Shown piece after piece: positions 42,011-49,548 of a stretch of DNA of 64,000 nt. The notes under the pieces were generated by a model that saw nothing but the letters and a program-made list of their open reading frames with translations, did no database searches and was not told where the DNA came from. The position numbers were made by a program, and so were the translations under genes. Numbering within the stretch: the first letter of the stretch is position 1; every line of letters starts with the position of its first letter. This DNA is from Albimonas sp963816545 (lineage in GTDB: Bacteria; Pseudomonadota; Alphaproteobacteria; Rhodobacterales; Rhodobacteraceae): positions 1,116,001 to 1,180,000 of the forward strand of contig CAWFLE010000007.1 of the NCBI GenBank assembly GCA_963816545.1. The letters run 5' to 3'.

Positions 42011-42702
42011 TGGAAACCGGCTACCACGCCACGCGCGACCGCCTCGCCGCCTATTTCGACCGAACGGCGTTCGAGGCCTGGGCGAAGCTCACCTCCGACG
42101 CGCCCGTCAGCCGGATCCGCGCCACCGTGCGCGCCGGCCGCGACCGGATGCGGGCGGGCCTGATGGACGCCCTGCCCCGTGACCTCTCGGGCGCGCGTCT
42201 GCTGGACGCGGGCTGCGGGGTCGGCCAGCTCTCGGCCGCCGCCGCGGCCCGCGGGGCCGACGTGCTGGGCGTGGACGTCGCGCCGAACCTGCTCGCCATC
42301 GCCGCCAGCCGCCCGGCACGAGGCCCGGGCCGCGCCGAGTTCGCCCAGTGCGACATGCTGGACCCCGACCTCGGGCGCTTCGACCATGTCGTGGCGATGG
42401 ACAGCCTGATCCACTACTCCTGCGCCGACATCGCCGCCGCCCTCGCGGCGCTCGCGCCCCGGACGTCGCGCTCGATCCTCTTCACCGTCGCCCCGCGGAC
42501 CCCTCTGCTGGCGGCGATGCACGCCGCCGGCAAGGTCTTCCCCCGCGCCGACCGATCGCCTGCCATCGTCCCGGTCGCGCCCCGCGCCCTCGCCCGCGCC
42601 GTCGCCGCCCGCCCCGAGCTTGCGGGCTGGCGCCTCTCCAAGGGCCTGCGCGTGGCGACGGGCTTCTACATCTCCCAGGCGATGGAGCTTCACCGGTCAT
42701 GA
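42010..42702 (+). CDS. bchM: Mg-protoporphyrin IX methyltransferase
   Basis: A 230-residue SAM-dependent O-methyltransferase acting on Mg-protoporphyrin IX. SAM motif I LLDAGCGVGQLSAAAA, followed by DVLGVDVAPNLLAIA; HVVAMDSLIHYSCADIAAAL and the C-terminal GLRVATGFYISQAMEL are family-typical. Start overlaps the bchL stop (TGATG); stop overlaps lhaA. Confidence 0.94.
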   Translation: METGYHATRDRLAAYFDRTAFEAWAKLTSDAPVSRIRATVRAGRDRMRAGLMDALPRDLSGARLLDAGCGVGQLSAAAAARGADVLGVDVAPNLLAIAASRPARGPGRAEFAQCDMLDPDLGRFDHVVAMDSLIHYSCADIAAALAALAPRTSRSILFTVAPRTPLLAAMHAAGKVFPRADRSPAIVPVAPRALARAVAARPELAGWRLSKGLRVATGFYISQAMELHRS

Positions 42703-44144
42703 GGCTCACCCGGCATAGGCGCGAGGACCGAGAGCGGCACCCCCTCACGCAGTTCGGCCTGCGGCTGCTGCCTTTCGCCGACGCCGCGTCCGAGGGTCTG
42801 CCGCTGCGCCGCCTCCTGCGTCTGTCGCTGTTCCAGATCTCGGTCGGCATGGCCACGGTCCTGCTGCTGGGCACGCTCAACCGCGTGATGATCGTGGAGC
42901 TGTCGGTCCCGGTGGCCCTCGTGGCCGTGATGGCCGCGCTGCCGGTGCTGGTCGCGCCGCTCCGGGCGCTGCTGGGGTTCCGGTCGGACAACCACCGCTC
43001 CGCGCTCGGGTGGCGGCGGGTGCCGTACCTGTGGTTCGGATCGCTCTGGCAGTTCGGCGGCCTCGCCATCATGCCCTTCGCGCTGATCCTGCTGTCAGGG
43101 GACCGCACCTGGGGGCCGGAGTGGACCGGCCATGCCGGCGCCGCCGCCGCCTTCCTGATGACCGGCGTGGGCCTGCACATGACCCAGACCGCCGGCCTCG
43201 CCCTCGCCGCCGACCAGGCGGACGACGAGACGCGGCCCCGTGTCGTCGCGCTCCTCTACGTGATGCTCCTCGCGGGGATGGCGGTCAGCGCGCTGATCCT
43301 GGGCGCCCTGCTGCGGGACTTCTCCCAGCTCCGGCTGATCCAGGTGGTGCAGGGCTGCGCGGTCCTGACCCTCGTTCTCAACGTCATCGCCCTGTGGAAG
43401 CAGGAGACGCTGCGCCCGATGAATCGCGAGGCCCGCACGGCGCCCCGCCCCCGCTTCGCCGACGCCTGGCGCGACCTCGCCTCGGGCGGCTCCGCCGGCC
43501 GTCTGCTCGCCCTCACCGCCCTCGGCGCCTGCGCCTTCTCCATGCAGGACATCCTGCTCGAGCCCTATGGCGGCGAGATCCTCGGCCTTCCCGTCGGCGC
43601 CACCACCATCCTCACCGCGCTCTGGGCGCTCGGGGCGCTCGCCGGCTTCGCGCTCGCCTCCCGGTGGCTCGGCGGTCGCCTCGGCGCCTGCGGGACGGCG
43701 GCGCGCGGCGCAGGGATCGGCGTCCTCGCCTTCTCGATGGTGGTGTTCGCCGAGCCGATGGGCGCGCCCTGGCTCTTCTTCCTCGGCGCCGGGCTGATCG
43801 GCCTCGGCGCCGGCCTCTTCTCCGTCGCCACGCTCAGCGAGGCGATGGCCCTCGGCGCGGAACGCGGCGCAGGCCTCGCGCTCGGCGCCTGGGGCGCGGC
43901 GCAGGCCACCGGCGCAGGGATCGGCATCGCCGGCGGCGGCCTCCTGCGGGACCTCGCCTCCGAGGTCGCCATGTCCGGCGCGCTCGGCGCCGGCCTCGCC
44001 ACCCCCTCGGCCGGCTACGCCTTCGTCTACCACCTCGAGATCGCGCTGCTTTTCCTCACCCTGATCGTCCTTGGACCGCTGGCGGGTCGGCGCCGCGCGT
44101 CCCCGCCCTCCGCCCGCTTCGGCCTCGCGGAATTCCCGACATGA
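42699..44144 (+). CDS. lhaA: LhaA, light-harvesting 1 assembly protein (PucC/BCD family)
   Basis: A 481-residue MFS-type protein with about 12 helices needed in Rhodobacter for LH1 assembly, proposed to deliver bacteriochlorophyll. Marks: LFQISVGMATVLLLGTLNRV, ALLGFRSDNHRSALGWRRVP, LHMTQTAGLALAADQADDET, SMQDILLEPYGGEILGLPVG. Order bchM-lhaA-puhA is conserved. A second family member is encoded between bchG and bchP. Confidence 0.93.
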   Translation: MRLTRHRREDRERHPLTQFGLRLLPFADAASEGLPLRRLLRLSLFQISVGMATVLLLGTLNRVMIVELSVPVALVAVMAALPVLVAPLRALLGFRSDNHRSALGWRRVPYLWFGSLWQFGGLAIMPFALILLSGDRTWGPEWTGHAGAAAAFLMTGVGLHMTQTAGLALAADQADDETRPRVVALLYVMLLAGMAVSALILGALLRDFSQLRLIQVVQGCAVLTLVLNVIALWKQETLRPMNREARTAPRPRFADAWRDLASGGSAGRLLALTALGACAFSMQDILLEPYGGEILGLPVGATTILTALWALGALAGFALASRWLGGRLGACGTAARGAGIGVLAFSMVVFAEPMGAPWLFFLGAGLIGLGAGLFSVATLSEAMALGAERGAGLALGAWGAAQATGAGIGIAGGGLLRDLASEVAMSGALGAGLATPSAGYAFVYHLEIALLFLTLIVLGPLAGRRRASPPSARFGLAEFPT

Positions 44145-44187
44145 GCGCCCGGACCCTCACCCCCGCGCGCCGCAAGGAGACGTCGTC

Positions 44188-44949
44188 ATGACCGAGACGA
44201 TCATCGGAACCATCGATCTCGCCCTCGTCGCGCTCTACGCGTTCTGGATCTTCTTCGCGGCGCTGATCTTCTACCTCCAGCGCGAGAACATGCGCGAGGG
44301 CTACCCTCTCGTGGACGAGGAGGGCGCCCCGGCTGCGAACCAGGGCTTCTTCCCCGTTCCCCTGCCCAAGATCTTCCGCCTGCCCTTCGGCCGCGGAGAG
44401 GTCGCCGCCCCCCGCCCCAACGACGGCGACACCCGCCCCATCGCGCTGGTGCGGGAGCATGACGTCTCCGGCTACCCGTTCGAGCCGGCGGGCGACCCGT
44501 TCGTGGACGGCGTCGGCCCCGCCGCCTGGGCCGAGCGGCGCGACGTGCCGGAGCTCGACGGCCACGGCCATCCCAAGATCGGCCCGATGCGCATGACCCC
44601 CGACTACCGCCTCGCCGCCGGCCGCGATCCGCGCGGGTTGCCGGTGATCGCCGGCGACGGCGTGTCGGTGGGCGTGGTGTCGGACATGTGGGTGGACCGG
44701 CCCGAGCAGATGGTCCGCTACCTGGAGATCGACCTCGGCGATGCCGGCAAGCGGCTCCTGCCCATGGGCCTCGCCCGCGTCCGCGCCTCCGGCATCAAGG
44801 TCCACTCGATCTACGCCGCCCAGTTCCCCGGCGTGCCCACCACCAAGTCCGAAGGCGAGGTCACCCTGCTGGAGGAGGACAAGATTTCCGCCTGGTACTG
44901 CGGCGGCAAGCTTTACGCCGACCGGTCCCGGCTAGAGACCCAGCTCTGA
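44188..44949 (+). CDS. puhA: reaction centre H subunit
   Basis: A 253-residue H subunit capping the cytoplasmic face of the reaction centre. Single transmembrane helix near residues 9-32 (TIDLALVALYAFWIFFAALI), YLQRENMREGYPLVDE, the PRC-barrel domain (SVGVVSDMWVDRPEQMVRYL) and KISAWYCGGKLYADRSRLET are all present. Spaced 43 bases from lhaA with an AAGGAGA site. Intact. Confidence 0.96.
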   Translation: MTETIIGTIDLALVALYAFWIFFAALIFYLQRENMREGYPLVDEEGAPAANQGFFPVPLPKIFRLPFGRGEVAAPRPNDGDTRPIALVREHDVSGYPFEPAGDPFVDGVGPAAWAERRDVPELDGHGHPKIGPMRMTPDYRLAAGRDPRGLPVIAGDGVSVGVVSDMWVDRPEQMVRYLEIDLGDAGKRLLPMGLARVRASGIKVHSIYAAQFPGVPTTKSEGEVTLLEEDKISAWYCGGKLYADRSRLETQL

Positions 44950-44963
44950 GAGGAGGGCGCGCC

Positions 44964-45594
44964 ATGCATCACGACGATTTCCAGGTCGAGCCGATCCGGG
45001 GCCTGCCCGCAAGGCCGCCCGAGGGCGAGGAGATCCTGTGGCAGGGCGCGCCGGAGCTGGCGGGCGCTCGCCCTCCAGGCGATGTCGCTGCGCTGGATCA
45101 TGGCCTACTTCGCGCTCCTCGCCCTGTGGCGGGTGGCGGTGGACTGGGACCGGGACCTGACCGCCGGCCTCCAGGGGGCGGCGCTGTTCCTGGTCCTCGG
45201 CCTCGCCGCCTGCGCCATCCTGACCGCGATCGCCTGGGTCCTGGCCAAGGCCACCGTCTACACCGTCACCAACCGCCGCATCGCCATGCGCATCGGCGCG
45301 GCGCTGACGGTGACGCTGAACCTGCCCTACCGCTGGGTCGGCTCGGTGGACATGAAGCGCGGACCGTTCGGCACGGGGGACCTCGTGCTGACGCTGCTGG
45401 GAAACGACCGGCTCTCCTACTTCGTCTGCTGGCCGCATGTCCGCCCCTGGCGGATGCGCCTCACCCAGCCCGCCCTGCGCTGCATCCCCGACCCCGACCG
45501 CGTCGCCCGCCTGATCGCCGAGGCCGCCGAGGCGCGGCTGGAGGCGCAGACGCTCGACCGTTCCGCCCACGCCCTTCCCATCGCCGCCGAATAG
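44964..45594 (+). CDS. puhB: PuhB, photosynthetic complex assembly protein (frameshifted)
   Basis: An about 209-residue membrane protein assisting reaction centre assembly. Start HHDDFQVEPIRGLPARPPEG then EEILWQGAPE; after one extra base near 45057 it continues WRALALQAMSLRWIMAYF, with three hydrophobic helices and the bacterial-PH-like VYTVTNRRIAMRIGAALTVT. Good GAGGAGG ribosome-binding site. The break marks the beginning of the indel-rich stretch 45.0-49.3 kb. Confidence 0.9.
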
Positions 45595-45604
45595 GAGCCG
45601 CGCC

Positions 45605-46081
45605 ATGCAAGCCCCGGCCCTCCGCGACAACCGAGACAAGATCCCCGCAGGCCTCCTGCGCGCGATCTTCCTGCTGATCCTGTGCAGCCTCGCGGTCACG
45701 AGCTACGCGAGCTTCACCGGCAGGCCCCCCGCCGCCTTGCCGTCCGCGTCCGCGGTGCTGGTGGAACGCAGCCTCGTCATCGTCTCCCGCGCCGACGGCG
45801 GCGCCCGGGTGCTGGACGCCGACGGAACCGTGATCGCCGAACGCGGCGCGGGCCAGGCCGGCTTCATCTCCGGCGTCGGCCGCGCCATGAACCGGGTGCG
45901 CGAGGTGGCGAAGGTCCCCTTCGACGCCCCAGCCACCCTCTCCCTGCATCGCGACGGCAGCCTCCGGCTCACCGACCCGCAGACCGGCTGGCGCGTGCAG
46001 CTCAAGGCGTTCGGCAAGGACAACGAGGCCGCCTTCGCGGCCCTCCTCCCCCCTCCTCCAGCCAAGGGAGATGCCCAATGA
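45605..46081 (+). CDS. puhC: PuhC, photosynthetic complex assembly protein
   Basis: A 158-residue protein with one N-terminal membrane helix (LLRAIFLLILCSLAVTSYAS) and a periplasmic part (VIVSRADGGARVLDADGTVI; ISGVGRAMNRVREVAKVPFD; DPQTGWRVQLKAFGKDNEAA). It is needed for normal reaction centre/LH1 levels in Rhodobacter. Stop overlaps the next small ORF (ATGA). Confidence 0.92.
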   Translation: MQAPALRDNRDKIPAGLLRAIFLLILCSLAVTSYASFTGRPPAALPSASAVLVERSLVIVSRADGGARVLDADGTVIAERGAGQAGFISGVGRAMNRVREVAKVPFDAPATLSLHRDGSLRLTDPQTGWRVQLKAFGKDNEAAFAALLPPPPAKGDAQ

Positions 46082-46375
46082 CTTCTGCGATTCAGACGGC
46101 GGGAGACGGTGCCCTGCACCGTCGAGGTCTCCCACCGGTTCGAGAGCCTGCACGCCCATGTCCGCTTCGACGACGGCTCGGTCGTGCATCCCGGCGACGA
46201 GGTTCTCGTCCACGGCGCCCCCGTCATGGCCGCCTATGGCGAGGTCGTCTCCGTCCCCCGCACCGCCACCATCACCCGCGCCACGCTCGCCGAGCGCCTG
46301 TGGACCCGCGCCACCGGCGACTTCGAATTCATGGAGCTGTGCGAGTTCAGCTTCTCCGAGGAGATCCGGCTATGA
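46078..46375 (+). CDS. small conserved-position ORF between puhC and acsF (frameshifted)
   Basis: About 98 residues after correction: starts MTSAIQTAGDG at ATG 46078 (overlapping puhC), shifts frame near 46105-46110 and continues CTVEVSHRFESLHAHVRFDD, GSVVHPGDEVLVHGAPV, MAAYGEVVSVPRTATITRAT, ending ELCEFSFSEEIRL. If read without the start part, GTG 46109 gives 88 residues. The body looks like a small beta-barrel with a glycine/aspartate turn (DEVLVHG), no membrane helix and no known domain. It is coupled by ATGA overlaps to puhC and acsF, so a link to photocomplex assembly or the cyclase is likely but undemonstrated. Confidence 0.7.
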
Positions 46376-47442
46376 ACGCCCGACCCGACTTCCCCGCGCC
46401 TCAGAACGAGACGACGGCGATGGCGACGGAGACGACCCTCCTGAACCCCCGCTTCTACACCACCGACTTCGAGGAGATGGACCGGATCGACGTCTCCCCG
46501 GTGCGCGGCGAATGGGACGCCCTGCTGGCCGAGATGAAGGCCGACCCCAACAAGCGCCACTTCAAGAAGACCGCCGAATGGGACGAGGTGGACTTCGAGA
46601 ACATGGAGCCCGGAGCTCCGCAAGGAGCTGATCGACTTCCTCGTCTCGTCGCTGACCGCCGAGTTCTCCGGCTGCGTGCTCTACAAGGAGATGAAGCGCC
46701 GCGGCTCCAACCCCGACATCTGCGAGCTGTTCTCCTACATGTCGCGGGACGAGGCCCGCCACGCCGGCTTCATCAACGACGCCCTGCGCGAGGCGAACAT
46801 CGCGGTCAATCTGGGCTTCCTGACCAAGGCGAAGAAGTACACCTACTTCCGCCCGAAGTTCATCTACTACGCCACCTACCTCTCCGAGAAGATCGGCTAC
46901 GCCCGCTACATCACCATCTTCCGCCACCTCGAACGCCACCCGGAGAACCGCTTCCACCCGATCTTCAAGTGGTTCGAACAGTGGTGCAACGACGAGTTCC
47001 GCCACGGCGAGGCCTTCGCCCTCCTGATGCGCACGGACCCGAAGCTGACCCGCGGCGTGAACGTCCTGTGGATCCGCTTCTTCCTCGTGGCCGTCTTCGC
47101 CACCATGCATGTCCGCGACCATGCCCGCCCGGCCTTCCACAAGGCGCTCGGCGTGGACATCGACTGGTACGACGATCAGGTCTTCCGGCTGACCTCCACC
47201 ATCTCGCGCCAGGCGTTCCCGATCGAGCTCGACCTCGACCATCCGCGCTGGAAGGCCGGCCTCGCCCGCATGCGCCGGATCTTCGCGGACATGGACGCGG
47301 CCAGGCGCCGGGCGGGATCGCGGGCCGGATCGGCTCCGCCTGGGCCTCGGCCCGCGCGGCGGCGGCCTTCGCGGGGCTCTACACGATCCCCGTCAAGCGT
47401 CACGCTCCGCCCGAGTCCTCCCGGCTCGAGCCCGTCTGGTGA
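46372..47442 (+). CDS. acsF: Mg-protoporphyrin IX monomethyl ester oxidative cyclase (two frameshifts)
   Basis: An about 356-residue diiron, oxygen-dependent cyclase forming the fifth ring of bacteriochlorophyll. Diiron ligand motifs: LTAEFSGCVLYKEM, SRDEARHAGFINDAL, and QWCNDEFRHGEAFAL. Frame breaks: one extra G near 46612 (ENMEP-ELRKELIDFL) and one missing C near 47301 (DMDAA-QAPGGIAGRIGSAW). The end IPVKRHAPPESSRLEPVW is typical. With no bchE visible, ring closure in this cluster needs oxygen. Confidence 0.93.
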   Translation: MNARPDFPAPQNETTAMATETTLLNPRFYTTDFEEMDRIDVSPVRGEWDALLAEMKADPNKRHFKKTAEWDEVDFENMEPGAPQGADRLPRLVADRRVLRLRALQGDEAPRLQPRHLRAVLLHVAGRGPPRRLHQRRPARGEHRGQSGLPDQGEEVHLLPPEVHLLRHLPLREDRLRPLHHHLPPPRTPPGEPLPPDLQVVRTVVQRRVPPRRGLRPPDAHGPEADPRRERPVDPLLPRGRLRHHACPRPCPPGLPQGARRGHRLVRRSGLPADLHHLAPGVPDRARPRPSALEGRPRPHAPDLRGHGRGQAPGGIAGRIGSAWASARAAAAFAGLYTIPVKRHAPPESSRLEPVW

Positions 47443-47453
47443 GGAGCGCCCCG

Positions 47454-48247
47454 ATGACCAGCGGCTGGGTCGCGGCCCTCTTCGCGATCTTCGTCTGGTG
47501 GTTCTCCACCGGGCTGATCCTGCTGCGTCGTCAACCGCGCCGACCGGTCCGGCGGCCCCGCCCCGGACCGCGCCGTCGCCCTCGCCCTGCCGGCGCTGGT
47601 CGCGGGGGCCGCGGCTTCCACTACACGCTGGACGACGGCTCGGTCGGGGCGGCCTATGTCGCCTTCCTCTCGGCCATCGCCGTCTGGGGCTGGCTGGAGC
47701 TGGCCTTCCTCACCGGCGTCATCACGGGCCCGTCTCCCGCCCCTGCCCCGCCGACATCCCGGAATGGGAGCGGTTCTTCCGCGCCTGGGGCGTGATCGCC
47801 TACTCGGAGCTGGCGCTGGTGGCGATCCTCGCCGCCATGTGGATCCTCTCGCAAGGGGCCGCGAACCCGGTCGCCTTCTGGACCTTCGGCATGCTCTTCG
47901 CCGCCCGCCTGACCGCGAAGCTCAACCTCTGGCTCGGCGTGCCCCGCGTAATGCCGAACTGCTGCCCCGCCGAATCGCCCATGCCGCGAGCCATTTCCGC
48001 CAGGCGCCGCTCCGACGCCGTTCTTCGCCGTCTCGGTCACCTTCCTCGCCATCGCCGCCGGCGCCTGGACGTGGATGGCCGCGACCGCCGAAACCGCGGG
48101 GGCGCTGGTCGGCGCCTCCCTCGTCGCGACCCTCGCGGCGCTCGCCCTGCTCGAGCACTGGCTGATGGTCGTCCCCCTGCCCGACGCCGTTCTCTGGCGC
48201 TGGACCGAAGCCAAAAGCGCCCGGAAGCCGGCGCCGGAAGAACCTGA
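47454..48247 (+). CDS. puhE: PuhE, photosynthetic complex assembly membrane protein (five or six frameshifts)
   Basis: Fragments in three frames together match PuhE, a seven-helix membrane protein affecting photocomplex assembly. In order: WVAALFAIFVWWFSTGLILL, RVVNRADRSGG, HYTLDDGSVGAAYVAFLSAI with AVWGWLELAFLTGVITGP, DIPEWERFFRAWGVIAYSEL, WTFGMLFAARLTAKLNLWLG, NAELLPRRIAHAASHFRQA, and ALLEHWLMVVPLPDAVLWRW. Breaks lie near 47528, 47616, 47740, 47948 and 48012, and perhaps one near 48220 at the uncertain end. Every conserved block is present, so sequencing indels are more likely than decay. Confidence 0.8.
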
Positions 48248-48258
48248 GAGGACACGCC

Positions 48259-49488
48259 ATGACCCAGAAGCGCCACGACGCAGCCTTCGACGCCCAGCTC
48301 GATGCGCTGCAAGGCCGAGGGCAACTACCGCTGGTTCGCCAACCTCGAGCGTCATGCCGGCGCCTTCCCCCGCGCCACCCGACGAACCGAGGACGGCGCC
48401 ATCCGACGTCACCGTCTGGTGCTCCAACGACTATCTCGGCATGGGCCAGCACCCGGCGGTGCGCGAGGCGATGAACGAGGCGATCGACCGCTGCGGCGCC
48501 GGCGCCGGCGGCACGCGCAACATCTCCGGCACCAACGTCCACCATGTGGAGCTGGAGGCCGAGCTCGCAGACCTCCACGGCAAGGAGGCGGCTCTGCTGT
48601 TCACCTCCGGCTACGTGTCCAACTGGGCGACCCTCTCCACGCTCGGCGCGCGCCTCCCCGGCTGCGTGATCCTCTCGGACGCGCTCAACCACGCCTCGAT
48701 GATCGAGGGCATCCGCCACTCCGCGCGCCGAGAAGCGCATCTGGCGGCACAACGACCTCGAGGACCTGGAGCGCCAGCTCGCCTCCAGTCCCCGCCGACC
48801 GGCCCAAGCTGATCGCCTTCGAATCCGTCTACTCCATGGACGGCGACATCGCCCCGATCCGCGAGATCTGCGATCTCGCCGACCGCTACGGCGCCATGAC
48901 CTATCTCGACGAGGTCCACGCCGTCGGCCTCTACGGCCCCCGCGGCGGCGGCATGGCCGAGCGCGAGGGGCTGATGGACCGCATCACCATCATCGAGGGC
49001 ACGCTCGCCAAGGCCTTCGGCGTCGTCGGCGGCTACATCGCCGCCTCGGCCGCGATCTGCGACTTCATCCGCAGCTTCGCCTCGGGCTTCATCTTCACCA
49101 CCTCGCTGCCCCCGGCGGCGGCGGCGGGCGCCTGCGTCGCGATCCGCCACCTCAAGGAAAGCGACGCCGAGCGGCTGCGCGCCAGCGGGCCGCGGTGGCG
49201 AAGCTCACGGCGCGGCTCGACCAGCTCGGGATCCCGCACCTGCCGAACCCCTCCCACATCGTGCCGGTGATGGTGAAGGACCCGGTCAAGTGCAAGCAGC
49301 TCTCGGACATCCTGCTGGACGATCACGGCATCTACGTGCAGCCGATCAACTATCCCACCGTCCCCAAGGGCACGGAGCGGCTGCGCTTCACCCCCTCGCC
49401 GCTCCACACCGACGCCGACATCGACCGCCTCGCCCGCGCGCTCCACGCCCTCTGGAGCCAGTGCGCGCTGGCCCGCGCCGCCGCCTGA
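48259..49488 (+). CDS. hemA: 5-aminolevulinate synthase (about five frameshifts)
   Basis: An about 409-residue PLP enzyme condensing glycine and succinyl-CoA, the first step of tetrapyrrole synthesis. Fragments in order: KRHDAAFDAQLDAL, KAEGNYRWFANLERHAGAFP, DVTVWCSNDYLGMGQHPAVR, GAGAGGTRNISGTNVHHVEL, KLIAFESVYSMDGDIAPIRE, YLDEVHAVGLYGPRGGGMAE, the PLP-lysine segment IEGTLAKAFGVVGGYIAAS, and LPNPSHIVPVMVKDPVKCK to the end. Breaks near 48304, 48398, 48728, 48793 and 49183. All catalytic blocks survive, so this is probably an intact gene with sequence errors. Confidence 0.9.
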
Positions 49489-49490
49489 AC

Positions 49491-49511
49491 GGAGACCGGC
49501 GCCGGGTCTCC
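49491..49511. terminator. hairpin between convergent hemA and dxs
   Basis: GGAGACC (49491-49497) and GGTCTCC (49505-49511) with a self-complementary GGCGCCG loop; a second CCGGCGCCGG follows. It lies in the 60-base gap between the two convergent stops. No U-tract, so a bidirectional terminator/stabiliser role is inferred. Confidence 0.45.
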
Positions 49512-49548
49512 CCGGCGCCGGCTCCGCGATCCGTGGTGAAAGCGGCCC

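Noticed and set aside
47454..49488. puhE and hemA as genuine pseudogenes
   Set aside because: All conserved blocks persist in order across three frames, and the breaks are single-base and clustered locally. Sequence error explains this better, though not proven.
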